Assembly (NCBI GenBank): GCA_964474045.1
Contig: CAYYRC010000007.1
Coordinates: forward strand, 44,709-108,708
DNA from: JACJWR01 sp964474045
GTDB lineage: Bacteria > Actinomycetota > Actinomycetes > S36-B12 > UBA10799
DNA: 64,000 nucleotides
Direction of reading: 5' to 3'
The notes under the pieces were generated by a model. That model had not been told where the DNA came from and ran no database searches. It saw only the letters and a list, made by a program, of their open reading frames with translations. Positions 1 through 8,842 of this stretch are shown one piece after another; the stretch's first letter is position 1, and each line of letters opens with the position of its first letter. A program made the translations under genes and the position numbers.

Positions 1-2
1 CC

Positions 3-488
3 AACTGCCGGCCGGCGGTGGTGACCAACTATGAGCCCTTCCGCGACCGGGCCCTGCGCCTCATCGCCAAGGCCGATCTGATCAAGGTCAGCGACGACGA
101 CGTGGCCTTCCTCTTCCCGGAGGGCGGCTTCGAGCAGGTGCGCGACGGTGTCGTGGCGCGCGGCGGCGTCATCCTGCACAGCGCCGGCCCCGGGCCCATC
201 GACGTGTTCACCCGGGACGGGAACGGCCAGGTGACGCCACCGACTGGCGACATCGTGGACACCGTCGGCGCCGGCGACATCTTCGGCGCGACCGTGTTGT
301 GGTCGCTGATGGAGTCCGGCTGGCGCAAAGGCGATCAGCTCGGCCTCGACGATGTGATGCCGGCCGTGCGGGTGGGCGCCGTGGCGGCGCATCTGGCCTG
401 CCAGCGCGCGGGGGCCGAGCCGCCGACGCGGGCCGAGTTGGGCGAGAGTGCGGCGGCTACTCCCCGCGCGGCGGCTCCAACACGCTGA
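3..488 (+). CDS. PfkB-family carbohydrate kinase, C-terminal part (5' end outside window)
   Basis: This is the last 161 codons of a ribokinase/fructokinase-type sugar kinase, which phosphorylates a sugar with ATP in the cytoplasm. The reading frame is open to the left edge, so the start is missing. The PfkB signature DTVGAGDIF at nt 258-284 holds the catalytic Asp and the anion-hole glycines. The tail after the signature is Ala-rich. The last 32 nt overlap the end of the convergent VOC gene. The substrate cannot be told from this piece; fructokinase or another hexose kinase is most likely. Confidence 0.9.
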   Translation, partial: NCRPAVVTNYEPFRDRALRLIAKADLIKVSDDDVAFLFPEGGFEQVRDGVVARGGVILHSAGPGPIDVFTRDGNGQVTPPTGDIVDTVGAGDIFGATVLWSLMESGWRKGDQLGLDDVMPAVRVGAVAAHLACQRAGAEPPTRAELGESAAATPRAAAPTR

Positions 489-1230
489 CGGCCGCGTGCT
501 CCGGGTCGAGGACGTTGGCGATCGTGCCGATGTCCGGCATAGTCTGCGGCCCGAAGATGACGGTGGCGCCGCTCTCGGAGGCGAAGTCCACCGCCGCGGC
601 GGCATCGTCGACTTCGAAGTAGATCGACCAGTAGCTGGGCGCCTCCGCCGGCACCTCGTCCGGCATAGCCATCAGACCGGCGAAGTCGGCACCTTCGGCC
701 ACCCCCACGAGGCGGTAGTCCATCGGGACATCGGCCTTGGTGACCTTGGCCCCGAGCAGTTCGCGGTAGAAGTCCGTGGCGGCATCCAGGTCGCGGCTGA
801 GCAACTCGTACCAGGCGACCGAGCCCCGGCCGGAGGTGAGCCCGAATCCCTTGTGCTCGCCCGGCTCGGACAGCCCGAACACCGCCCCGCCGGGGTCGGC
901 CAAGACAGCGATCGAGCACATGTGGACGCCGCCGACGTCGACGGACATGGGCGGCATGTAGACCGTCGCCCCCAGCTGCGTCGCCCGTGCGACGGCCGCG
1001 TCGATGTCGGTGCAGCCGAAGTAGACGGTCCAGCTGGACACGGGCATCTGCGCGGGCCGCGGCGCCATGCCGGCGGCGGGCTTGCCCTCCGCCGTCGCCA
1101 TGATCCAGCCACCCGCGTCGGGGTGGGACTCGCCGTACTCCCAGCCCAGCAGCCCGGCGTAGAAGGAACGCTCCGCGTTCATGTCGGAAGCGGCCAGGTC
1201 AGCCCAGATGGGGGCTCCGATCAGTGACAT
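457..1230 (-). CDS. Two-domain VOC (glyoxalase/bleomycin-resistance) protein
   Basis: This 257-residue cytoplasmic protein is made of two VOC modules (about residues 5-115 and 135-255), each opening with an IWADL or AWYEL strand and an F-Y-x-x-L-L-G helix. It resembles the mycobacterial Rv0577 class in length and arrangement. VOC proteins bind a metal and act on or sequester small molecules; no substrate is evident. The start is set at ATG 1230 because a TAGGGT box lies 7 nt upstream and no Shine-Dalgarno is present, which fits leaderless translation. A GTG at 1239 is the alternative but lies inside that box. The gene is divergent from the GNAT gene. Confidence 0.82.
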   Translation of the reverse strand: MSLIGAPIWADLAASDMNAERSFYAGLLGWEYGESHPDAGGWIMATAEGKPAAGMAPRPAQMPVSSWTVYFGCTDIDAAVARATQLGATVYMPPMSVDVGGVHMCSIAVLADPGGAVFGLSEPGEHKGFGLTSGRGSVAWYELLSRDLDAATDFYRELLGAKVTKADVPMDYRLVGVAEGADFAGLMAMPDEVPAEAPSYWSIYFEVDDAAAAVDFASESGATVIFGPQTMPDIGTIANVLDPEHAAVSVLEPPRGE

Positions 1231-1237
1231 GGCCGCC

Positions 1238-1243
1238 ACCCTA
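1238..1243 (-). promoter_or_regulatory. -10 box TAGGGT of VOC gene (leaderless)
   Basis: TAGGGT ends 7 nt before the ATG at 1230. A -35-like ATGACA lies about 18 nt further upstream, inside a tandem 10-bp repeat at 1263-1282. Transcription would begin at or next to the start codon. Confidence 0.5.
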
Positions 1244-1262
1244 GGTGAGCCCCGGCGGCGAT

Positions 1263-1282
1263 GTCATTCCGAGTCATTCCGA
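1263..1282. repeat. Tandem 10-bp direct repeat between divergent promoters
   Basis: Two exact copies of gtcattccga lie head to tail between the divergent VOC and GNAT genes. On the minus strand each copy contains TGAC, and the one nearer the VOC gene overlaps its probable -35. It may be an activator site or a chance duplication. Confidence 0.6.
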
Positions 1283-1312
1283 CGTGGAGGGCCCTGTCGC
1301 TGGTCGCGACGC

Positions 1313-1318
1313 TAACCT
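1313..1318 (+). promoter_or_regulatory. -10 box TAACCT of GNAT gene (leaderless)
   Basis: TAACCT lies exactly 6 nt before the GTG at 1325, with no Shine-Dalgarno between. This is the leaderless arrangement seen at many genes in the window. Confidence 0.5.
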
Positions 1319-1324
1319 GCACCC

Positions 1325-2230
1325 GTGGATCGGAGTCGGCGACTGGGACGTTGGGGTCCGGCCTGCTTGCCCGACCTGACCAGGCTGTGGGCCGCCTGCC
1401 TGCCCGCCGAGCACATCACGGCCGATGACCTGCGCCGGGTCCTCGCCGACGACGCCGGCCAGGTGATCGGCTCGGCCGACGGCGAGGCCGCCGTCGCGGT
1501 CCTCACCCGGCCGGGCCCCGACGGGAAGGCTGGGTTCGTGCGGCTGCTGCTCGTCGCCCCGGACCACCGGCGGGCCCGCCGCGGGACTGAGCTGCTGGCC
1601 GCCGCCGAGGAGTGGCTCAGCTCGCAGGGGGTGCCGACGGCCCAGCTGGGCGGCGAGTTCCCCGAGTACCTGTGGCCGGGGGTGGATGTGAGCAACGTGG
1701 GAGCTCAGGCCCTCGCCCAGCAGTGCGGCTACCGCGCCGTGGGCGCGGAGATCACCATGCGCATGCCGACCGACCGATTCCGCGCGGCTCCTCCGCCGGG
1801 CGTGACGGTCCGCTCGACATCGTCGGCGGACCGCCGCCACGGCGCGGCCCTGCGGGAGCTCGTCAGCGACGAATGGCCCCACTGGCTGCCGGTGCTGGAT
1901 CGCGCAATCGCCCTGGGCACCGTGACGGGGGCCTTCGTCCCCGGCGACGGCGCCGGACCGCGGGCAGTGGGATTCGCTGCCCACTCCGCAGTCCGGGAGG
2001 GGTGGCTGGGCCCCGTCGGCACCCGCTCCGGCGACGGCGGGCGCGGCGTCGCGGCGGCAACCATCAGCGGCGCTCTGGCCGACCTGCGGGCCCGGGGCGC
2101 GCGGCGGACCGAGATCGCGTGGATGGGAATCCCGGGCTACTTCGCCGATCGCGGCGCCGAGTTCGCACACGGCTACCTGCACCTGCGCAAGGACTTGGTC
2201 GGCGCCGGCGGCCAGCGCAGCCGCGGCTAG
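1325..2230 (+). CDS. GNAT-family N-acetyltransferase, probably tandem
   Basis: The 301-residue protein looks like two GNAT folds in tandem. The first half has a VRLLLVAPDHRRARRGTELL segment like the acetyl-CoA-binding R/Q-x-x-G-x-G/A region (about residues 75-100). The second half has a weaker copy ending in an FADRGAEF segment. It would move an acetyl group from acetyl-CoA to an amine; the substrate is unknown. The GTG start is set by TAACCT 6 nt upstream. The stop shares the palindrome CTAG with the convergent DUF554 gene. Confidence 0.78.
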   Translation: MDRSRRLGRWGPACLPDLTRLWAACLPAEHITADDLRRVLADDAGQVIGSADGEAAVAVLTRPGPDGKAGFVRLLLVAPDHRRARRGTELLAAAEEWLSSQGVPTAQLGGEFPEYLWPGVDVSNVGAQALAQQCGYRAVGAEITMRMPTDRFRAAPPPGVTVRSTSSADRRHGAALRELVSDEWPHWLPVLDRAIALGTVTGAFVPGDGAGPRAVGFAAHSAVREGWLGPVGTRSGDGGRGVAAATISGALADLRARGARRTEIAWMGIPGYFADRGAEFAHGYLHLRKDLVGAGGQRSRG

Positions 2231-3024
2231 AAGGTCCCGACGACCCAGACGATGGCCGGCGCGACCACGAGCGCCGGCAACAAGTCGCCGACGGCGATCT
2301 CGCGGATGCGGAGCAGCCGCAGCGAGACGCCGACCAGCAACAGGCCGCCGGTAGCGGTCATCGCGGCGATCTCAGCATCGCCGAGCACCCCACCCAGCGA
2401 CCACCCCAGCACCGTCCAAAGGCCCTGGTAGACCCCCACAGCCAGCGCCGAGGCCGCCACCCCCCAACCGAGCGACGCTGCGAAGGCGATGGACGCGAAC
2501 CCGTCCAGCACGGCCTTGAGCGCCAGCTGGTCGATCCCGTCGCCCAAGCCGTCGGACAGCGCCCCCAGGATGCCGAGCGGCCCGATGCAGTACACCAACG
2601 ACGCGGTGACGAAACCCTCCACGAACCGGACCCCGCGGGCGTGCTCCGCGGCGGCTTGGTCGGCGGACTCGACGCCCGATGGGCGGGACTCGCCGCCACG
2701 ACGCTTGGCCGTCGCACGCTGCAGCCGCTCACCCAGGGACTCCAGCCGCTGCTCGATGCGCAGCGCGGAGCCGACCAGCCCCCCGAGGAGCACCGCCGCG
2801 AGCACGACCAGCAGCGCGCCGGAACCCACGACGGCGACCAGCGCCGGGTCGGCGACGGCCACGCACGACAGCCCCGCGACGAGCAGCACCACCAGCCCCA
2901 GGCCATCAGTGACCAGCTGCCGCGTACGCTCCGACAGCCGATGCCCGAAGGCGACGCCGATCGCCGAGCCGACCAGGATTGCCACGACGTTGACGATCGT
3001 TCCCAGCCCGACCACGTGGTTCAT
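2227..3024 (-). CDS. DUF554 membrane protein (YdfK/YqgA type)
   Basis: This 265-residue integral membrane protein has six to seven hydrophobic helices. It opens with a GTIVNVVAILVGSAIG segment and carries an EGFVTASLVYCIGPLGILG segment, both typical of DUF554. A charged loop lies at about residues 80-110. The family's role is unknown; a transport or channel function has been proposed by fold. The start is ATG 3024, which leaves 57 nt to the divergent hydrolase. The stop overlaps the GNAT stop by the shared CTAG. Confidence 0.85.
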   Translation of the reverse strand: MNHVVGLGTIVNVVAILVGSAIGVAFGHRLSERTRQLVTDGLGLVVLLVAGLSCVAVADPALVAVVGSGALLVVLAAVLLGGLVGSALRIEQRLESLGERLQRATAKRRGGESRPSGVESADQAAAEHARGVRFVEGFVTASLVYCIGPLGILGALSDGLGDGIDQLALKAVLDGFASIAFAASLGWGVAASALAVGVYQGLWTVLGWSLGGVLGDAEIAAMTATGGLLLVGVSLRLLRIREIAVGDLLPALVVAPAIVWVVGTF

Positions 3025-3069
3025 CGTAGAGGGGTCCCGGAGCCGTCGGATCGCGCGGCAAGTCGCGAG

Positions 3070-3075
3070 TAGGCT
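3070..3075 (+). promoter_or_regulatory. -10 box TAGGCT of alpha/beta hydrolase (leaderless)
   Basis: TAGGCT lies 6 nt before ATG 3082 with no Shine-Dalgarno between, as at the other leaderless candidates. Confidence 0.5.
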
Positions 3076-3081
3076 CGGACC

Positions 3082-3981
3082 ATGGACGCGACGCTGCTGT
3101 CCACAGATGCCGGGCAGGTGGAGGTCTCCGACCGCGGGGACGGCCCGCCCGTCCTCGTCCTGCATGGCTCGCCGGGCGGAATCGACGTCGCCGAGCTCAT
3201 GGGGCGCTTCCTGCGCATCCGCGGGTTCCGGGTGATCGCCATCTCCCGGCCCGGCTACCTGGGCACTCCGCTGCGGCCGGGCAACCGCGACCCGGAGGGG
3301 CAGGCCGATCTGGCGGCCGCGGTGCTCGATGAGCTCGGCGTCGAGCGGGCGGGAGTGCTCGGCTGGTCCGGAGCGGGGCCCATGGCCTACTCGCTGGCGG
3401 CGCTCCACCCGGCTCGAGTGGCCGCCCTGGCGCTGGTGGCGGCGGTCAGCCGACCCGACGACTGGCAGCCCGGCGTGATGGACCGCCTCCTCTTCGACAC
3501 CGCGGCCGGTCGCTTCACCATTCGCCAGACACTGCGCTGGCTGCCGTCGACCATCATCGACATCGGCCTTGCCGCCCAGGGCAACCTGACCAACGCTGAG
3601 CGCCACGAGCTTCTTGCAGCCGTCGAGGCCGACCCTCGGCGACGTGATTTCACGCTGGACCTGGTGGCGGCTCTCGCGGCCGCGGGCAGCCGGAGCGCGG
3701 GCACCGCCAACGACCAGCGCGTCTTCGCCGAGCTGGGCGACCTTCCGCTAGCTGCCATCACCACGCCGACCCTGCTGATCCACGGCGACGCCGACATCGC
3801 CGTGGAGCTCGCCGACTCCCAGTTCGCCGCCCAGCAGATCACGGGCGCCCGGCTTGTGGTCGTCCCCCGCGGGACTCACATGTGCCTCTTCGCCGATGAG
3901 CGCGACCGAGCCCTGCAGGACCTCGTGGCCGACTTCCTGGGTGCGGAGCTGTCCCGCAGGGCAGTGATGCCCGGCCTCTGA
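3082..3981 (+). CDS. Alpha/beta-fold hydrolase
   Basis: This 299-residue cytoplasmic serine hydrolase has a complete apparent triad: Ser96 in the nucleophile elbow GWSGAG, Asp238 in HGDADI, and His266 in GTHMC. The oxyanion-hole LHGSPGG lies near residues 27-33. It cleaves an ester, epoxide or similar bond; family membership alone does not give the substrate. There is no signal peptide. The start is ATG 3082, preceded by a TAGGCT box at 6 nt. Confidence 0.88.
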   Translation: MDATLLSTDAGQVEVSDRGDGPPVLVLHGSPGGIDVAELMGRFLRIRGFRVIAISRPGYLGTPLRPGNRDPEGQADLAAAVLDELGVERAGVLGWSGAGPMAYSLAALHPARVAALALVAAVSRPDDWQPGVMDRLLFDTAAGRFTIRQTLRWLPSTIIDIGLAAQGNLTNAERHELLAAVEADPRRRDFTLDLVAALAAAGSRSAGTANDQRVFAELGDLPLAAITTPTLLIHGDADIAVELADSQFAAQQITGARLVVVPRGTHMCLFADERDRALQDLVADFLGAELSRRAVMPGL

Positions 3982-4069
3982 GCTTTACCAGATCGGCGTC
4001 ATCTTCGAGTGGACTCACGTCCCGCGTGTCGGGAAGACTGCTGGCGTTCCCGATGGAAGGTGGCGTGTC

Positions 4070-7000
4070 ATGCGTCGAGTGGTGTCTGTTGCGTTGTCGG
4101 CCCTATCGCTGACGGCCTTCTCACTGGCGCTGGCGCCGCCGTCCCAGGCCGCTCAGCCTGCGGGACTCTCCGAGCAGATCAGCTCGCTGCTGACCACGCC
4201 CGGGGCCACCGGGGCTGCTACGTCCCCGGCACAGTCGCAGCGCTCGACGCCGGGGCTCGTCGCCGAGGCTGCGCCGCAGCCTCAGAACGGCTCCGACGTG
4301 GTCGTCACGGTCGCCTCCTGGCCGGCTGACCCGGTGCTGCAGTCCAACGCCCACTACCCGATCGCGATCCACGTGGACAGCGGCGCCAGCCCTGCCGCGG
4401 GCCTGAAGGTGGGCTTCCAGTACCTACCCGACGGCGGCACCTGGACCGACGCCGGCCTGCCGCTCGGCGGCCCCGCGACCTTCACCCCGGGACGTGACAT
4501 CCCGACGCCGACCTACATCACCCCCGCCGCCACCACCGACGCGTCCGGGAACGCCAACGCCACCCTGGTGGCGCCCACGGCGGCGCAGACCGGCGTCACC
4601 TTCCGCGCCGTTGTCCTGGGCAAGGCCTCCACCCCCGCAACATCCGGCGCCTACGACGTCGTCATCGGCTCCAACAGCCTCTACAACCCGCCCGCCTACA
4701 GCAACGACCCCAACGCCGCGGGCAACGCGATGCCAACGCAGCCCGGCGTGCTCATCAAGGCGCAGAAGCTGGACCCGGCCGGAGCGACGATCGAGGACCA
4801 GCCGCTGCAGTACCCCGGCATCGCCGCCAACAACCCGCTGAAGCCCGCCGAGCCGCTGGTGGTGCCGCAGGTCGCCGGCGCAGGCGCTCCGCCCTGCTTC
4901 TACCGCCAGGTCACCTCGGATCCCTGCGTCGTAGGCAGCACCGACGGCAACGGCAACACCCTGCCGAGCGACAAGCAGGCGGACCAGTACCGCATCCTCT
5001 ACTCCGACCAGCGGTTCATCCCCAACCCGCCGCCGTTCACCGACCAGCGCTCGCTGGGCCGCGACCAGGAGATCCTGGAGGCCGCCAGCGCGCTGGTGAT
5101 CGTGCCCAAGAACGCCACCGCCTCCTCCAAGGTCGTGGCCTGGGACCACCCGACGATCGGCCAGGCCGACCAGTGCTCGGTCACGCGTGGCTTCGCCCTG
5201 ATCGACATGCCGGTGATCGGCGGGCAGTCCAACGGCGGCGCCCAGATCAACGCCGGTGACATGAGCTTCTTCATGGAGCAGACCCTGGCCGCGGGCAACA
5301 TCATCGTGATGCCGGACTACATGGGCATCGGGGTGAACGGCCCCACCCAGTTCAAGAAGTCCTACGCGATCGGCCAGCAGGAGGCCCGTGACAACTTCTA
5401 CGCCATCAAGGCCCTGCAGGCCACCGCCGGCAAGGTGCCCGGCTGGAACGGTGTGGGCGCCGGCGACGAGACCTGGACCGGCACCGACTTCGTGGCCATG
5501 GGCCACAGCCAGGGCGGCCACGCCGCCATGTGGACCGGCGTCGAGAGCCAGCGCGACTGGGCCAAGCGGCTCGGACTCAACCTCAAGGGCGTGGTGGCTG
5601 CCGCGCCGGCCACGGACCTGGTGCAGATCGTCAGCAACCAGTGGGAGGGCTACGCCGGCTGGGTGCTCGGCCCGGAGTTGATCCAGACCTATGTGTCGAT
5701 CAGCCCGGAGTTGACCGCCTTCGGCCTGTCGCACAACGTGCTGACCGAGACCGGCATGGCCGAGCTGCCCTACTACACGACCCTGTGCACCACGCAGGCG
5801 TTCGCGGACTCCACCCGCTTCGTTCCCAAGGGCATCAACTTCCTGCAGGACCCGGCGGACCCCAAGTACACCCCGTCGTACGCCGCGTGGGCGCCGCTCT
5901 TCGGCCAGCAGACGCCGATCCCCACGTATGACCCGAACAAGCCCGACCAGAACTCCTTCCCGCGCGACCTGCCGTTCCTGCTGCTGTCCGGCACCGCCGA
6001 CAACATCGTGGTCTCGCAGATCAACGCGGCGATGCAGCAGGCCTTCTGCCTCATGGATGACGCCTCCGGCAAGCCGGTCGTACCTTTCCGGGCTTCCTGG
6101 TCGCCGACCATGACCGGTCTGAACACGCCGCCGGCCGTGTCCTTCAAGGGCTCCTTCACGGGCAGCACCCTGATTGTCGACTCCCTCACAGGTGGCACTG
6201 GGGCGCCGTACACAAAGATCATCAAGGCGGTATCACCGGCGAGCAGCACGCAGGCCTTCCAGAACCTAGGCAAGGTCAACGTCGGCGACACGCTCGTGAG
6301 CTACGGCCCCGACGCCAACACTCAGACGCCCGCCCCGGCCGACATCAAGGTGGCATCGATCGACTACAACACCCAGGTCGTGACCTTCAACCAGGCGATC
6401 ACCCCCACCGGGACTACCCTCGTGTTCCAGCCCAGGAACCCCGGCCCGCTCGCTGTCAACACCGAGGTGCAGTGGGTCGTGGGAACGGCGTTTGAACAGT
6501 CGGTGCAGTCCGCGACAATCACCGCGCTCGGCACCGGCAAGGGCGGTGTTGGCACGTACCAGCTGGACCGCAGCCCGGACAAGGCGCCGCGGGCCGGCAT
6601 GTTCCAGGTTGAGTCCTACATCACCGGACCGGGCGCCGCCTCGCCGGTCTCCAACCAGCAGGCCCCGGATCACCTCAACCCGCTGACGTTCCCCTTCACC
6701 ACCGCAAGCGCCGCCGGGTCGATCGCGGCCCAGGCAGTCTCATACGCGGTTGTGAAGGAGAGCTACATCAGCCACCCGGTGGTGCTGTATTTCGACAAGG
6801 ATCTGCCGGCTGAGTTCGTCGCCGGAGCCAACGTGGTCGTCAGCAACATGCCGCTGCTCAAGAAGGGCAAGGACACCGTCGATCCCAACGGCAACCAGAA
6901 GCTGACCGCCGTGAATCAGGAGGCCCGCACGGTCACGTTCTCGGCTGGCGGCCTGCCTGATGTGACTCCCCAGACGGTGCTCAAGCCGATGGCGACGGTC

Positions 7001-8797
7001 GCCACCGACGCCGCGGTGACGTACAACAACGCCCCCAGCGAGCTGCTCGGCTTCACCGCCGACGTCTTCGCCGGCAAGGAGATCAACGCGGACTGCCACG
7101 AGGTTGACGAGCAGCGCCCGACCAGCCCGCCAGGCGCGGGACCGTCGCAGGGGATGACCTGGTACGACTTCCCCAACGGCGAGTTCAGCCCCACCAAGTT
7201 GCCGGATCCCTCGAAGGAGATCTTCTACAAGTCGTGGGGATCCGGTGCGCTCCCGCCGCCGACGGACCAGAACGCCCAGCCTGCCCTTGGGCTGCTGTTC
7301 CTCAACACGTCGCTTGAACCCGCCAAGACGACCGCGGCGGAGTCTGGCTGTGCGCTCACCTGGAAACCGGTGACGGACTACGCCATGAACAAGCGGCCAC
7401 CCAACCCGGACTGCACCCAGTACGGCCTGTGGCCCTACGGCAAGTTCACCTACTCCAGCCATGACGTCAGCAAGGGGCTGTGGGGAACGTACCCGAACAA
7501 CGGCCAGCAGCAGCGGATCCCGGTGGGTCCGTCCGCGGGCCAGACGGTCTACGTGCCGATCGATCCGACGCGGGTGTGCGACACCCGCCTGGCGTGCCCG
7601 GGTGCGAGTGTGGCGCCCGTGCCCGGCGGCGGCTCGATCACCTTCGACCTGGACAAGGGCATCAACGTCCAGACCGGCCAGATCGTCAAGAACGACGTGA
7701 TCCCCGCCGACGCGACCGCGGTGGCGTACAACATCACCGCGATCAACACGAGCAGCCGCGGCTGGTTCGCCGTGATGCCGCCCAGCGAGGCATCTGCCTC
7801 GGCGTCGTCGATCAACTGGCCGGATGCCGGACAGGTCGTGGCCAACGGCCTGACCGTCAAGTCCGGACCAGAGCGCCAGACGAAGGTGCAGAACGGTGCC
7901 GCGACGGCCACCGACATGGCCTTCGACGTGGTCGGGTACTTCATCGACCCCGCCAAGGCGGTCACGCCGGGCCAGCTGTTCCACCCGATGACCCCGCAGC
8001 GCGTGTTCGACTCGCGGACGTCCGGTCCGGGCGGCACGCCGGACCCGATCCAACCCGGTGACCAGAACTCGCGCGTGGTCAAGGTCAACCAGCCGCTGCC
8101 GGCCGACGCCAAGGCGGTCGCCTACAACATCGTGGCGGTGGACACCCCGGCCCGAGGCTTCTTCGCGGTGACGCCCGGCGATGTGGTCACGTACGACGCC
8201 TCGACCATCAACTGGGCCGGTCCCGGCTACGTCATCGCCAACGGCCAGTTCTCGAAGATCGCCAACGACGGCACGATCCGGGTGTTCAACGGATCGTCCC
8301 TGCCGACCAACGCGATCATCGACATCACCGGCTACTTCACGGACGAGGCCAGTTCCTTCAGCGGGAACTACTTCTTCCCGATCGTGCCCGCCCGCGCCTA
8401 CGACTCGAGGGCACCGCAACCGCAACCGGGCGCCCTCAACGGCGGCAGCTCGATCAACGTCAGCCTGGCTGACGGTCGCAACCTGACCACCGGTGCGGTG
8501 GAACGGCCCAATGTGGTCCCCTCGGATGCGACCGCGGTGAACTACAACATCACGGCGATCAACACCACGAGCCGCGGCTGGTTCGAGGTCGCGCCGTCAG
8601 GTACACCGCCGACGGGTACGAGCTCGATCAACTGGCCCTGGGCCAACGACGTGATCGGCAACGGCCTGACGGTCGGGCTGGGCCTCTACCAGAACCCGCA
8701 GCCGCCCAACCAGCTGCAGAACCGCAGCATCAGGGTCACCAGCGGCGCGTCGGGACCCACGAACCTGACGGTCGACACCTACGGCTACTTCCGCTAG
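4070..8797 (+). CDS. Secreted lipase-like alpha/beta hydrolase with large insertion and three C-terminal repeats
   Basis: The 1575-residue protein starts with a signal peptide (RR, hydrophobic stretch, cut near SQAAQ). Residues about 250-680 match the secretory-lipase (LIP) fold: the nucleophile is Ser480 in GHSQGG and the acid is probably Asp644 in SGTADN. The likely His is H1131 in YSSHD, so about 455 extra residues (roughly 671-1125) sit between acid and base. These include beta-rich stretches with a GTGKGGVGTY motif common in fibre-like proteins. Residues 1160-1300, 1303-1433 and 1434-1575 are three beta repeats opening with R-V-C/F-D-T/S-R and ending D-x-x-G-Y-F. A Shine-Dalgarno (GGAAGG) precedes the ATG. 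A shorter relative lies at 26745-28016. The substrate is unknown. Confidence 0.85.
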   Translation: MRRVVSVALSALSLTAFSLALAPPSQAAQPAGLSEQISSLLTTPGATGAATSPAQSQRSTPGLVAEAAPQPQNGSDVVVTVASWPADPVLQSNAHYPIAIHVDSGASPAAGLKVGFQYLPDGGTWTDAGLPLGGPATFTPGRDIPTPTYITPAATTDASGNANATLVAPTAAQTGVTFRAVVLGKASTPATSGAYDVVIGSNSLYNPPAYSNDPNAAGNAMPTQPGVLIKAQKLDPAGATIEDQPLQYPGIAANNPLKPAEPLVVPQVAGAGAPPCFYRQVTSDPCVVGSTDGNGNTLPSDKQADQYRILYSDQRFIPNPPPFTDQRSLGRDQEILEAASALVIVPKNATASSKVVAWDHPTIGQADQCSVTRGFALIDMPVIGGQSNGGAQINAGDMSFFMEQTLAAGNIIVMPDYMGIGVNGPTQFKKSYAIGQQEARDNFYAIKALQATAGKVPGWNGVGAGDETWTGTDFVAMGHSQGGHAAMWTGVESQRDWAKRLGLNLKGVVAAAPATDLVQIVSNQWEGYAGWVLGPELIQTYVSISPELTAFGLSHNVLTETGMAELPYYTTLCTTQAFADSTRFVPKGINFLQDPADPKYTPSYAAWAPLFGQQTPIPTYDPNKPDQNSFPRDLPFLLLSGTADNIVVSQINAAMQQAFCLMDDASGKPVVPFRASWSPTMTGLNTPPAVSFKGSFTGSTLIVDSLTGGTGAPYTKIIKAVSPASSTQAFQNLGKVNVGDTLVSYGPDANTQTPAPADIKVASIDYNTQVVTFNQAITPTGTTLVFQPRNPGPLAVNTEVQWVVGTAFEQSVQSATITALGTGKGGVGTYQLDRSPDKAPRAGMFQVESYITGPGAASPVSNQQAPDHLNPLTFPFTTASAAGSIAAQAVSYAVVKESYISHPVVLYFDKDLPAEFVAGANVVVSNMPLLKKGKDTVDPNGNQKLTAVNQEARTVTFSAGGLPDVTPQTVLKPMATVATDAAVTYNNAPSELLGFTADVFAGKEINADCHEVDEQRPTSPPGAGPSQGMTWYDFPNGEFSPTKLPDPSKEIFYKSWGSGALPPPTDQNAQPALGLLFLNTSLEPAKTTAAESGCALTWKPVTDYAMNKRPPNPDCTQYGLWPYGKFTYSSHDVSKGLWGTYPNNGQQQRIPVGPSAGQTVYVPIDPTRVCDTRLACPGASVAPVPGGGSITFDLDKGINVQTGQIVKNDVIPADATAVAYNITAINTSSRGWFAVMPPSEASASASSINWPDAGQVVANGLTVKSGPERQTKVQNGAATATDMAFDVVGYFIDPAKAVTPGQLFHPMTPQRVFDSRTSGPGGTPDPIQPGDQNSRVVKVNQPLPADAKAVAYNIVAVDTPARGFFAVTPGDVVTYDASTINWAGPGYVIANGQFSKIANDGTIRVFNGSSLPTNAIIDITGYFTDEASSFSGNYFFPIVPARAYDSRAPQPQPGALNGGSSINVSLADGRNLTTGAVERPNVVPSDATAVNYNITAINTTSRGWFEVAPSGTPPTGTSSINWPWANDVIGNGLTVGLGLYQNPQPPNQLQNRSIRVTSGASGPTNLTVDTYGYFR

Positions 8798-8810
8798 CCG
8801 CAGACAAAAC

Positions 8811-8842
8811 GGCGGCCCACCGATCGAGATCGGTGGGCCGTC
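8811..8842 (+). terminator. Hairpin terminator after the secreted lipase gene
   Basis: A perfect 11-bp stem (8814-8824 with 8829-8839, extendable by about three pairs) has a CGAG tetraloop and begins 14 nt after the stop codon. There is no T-run, as is usual in high-GC actinobacteria. Confidence 0.75.

Noticed and set aside
6740..8425. 561-codon minus-strand frame inside the secreted lipase gene
   Set aside because: Composition typical of an antisense shadow; the plus-strand frame shows a signal peptide and repeats.
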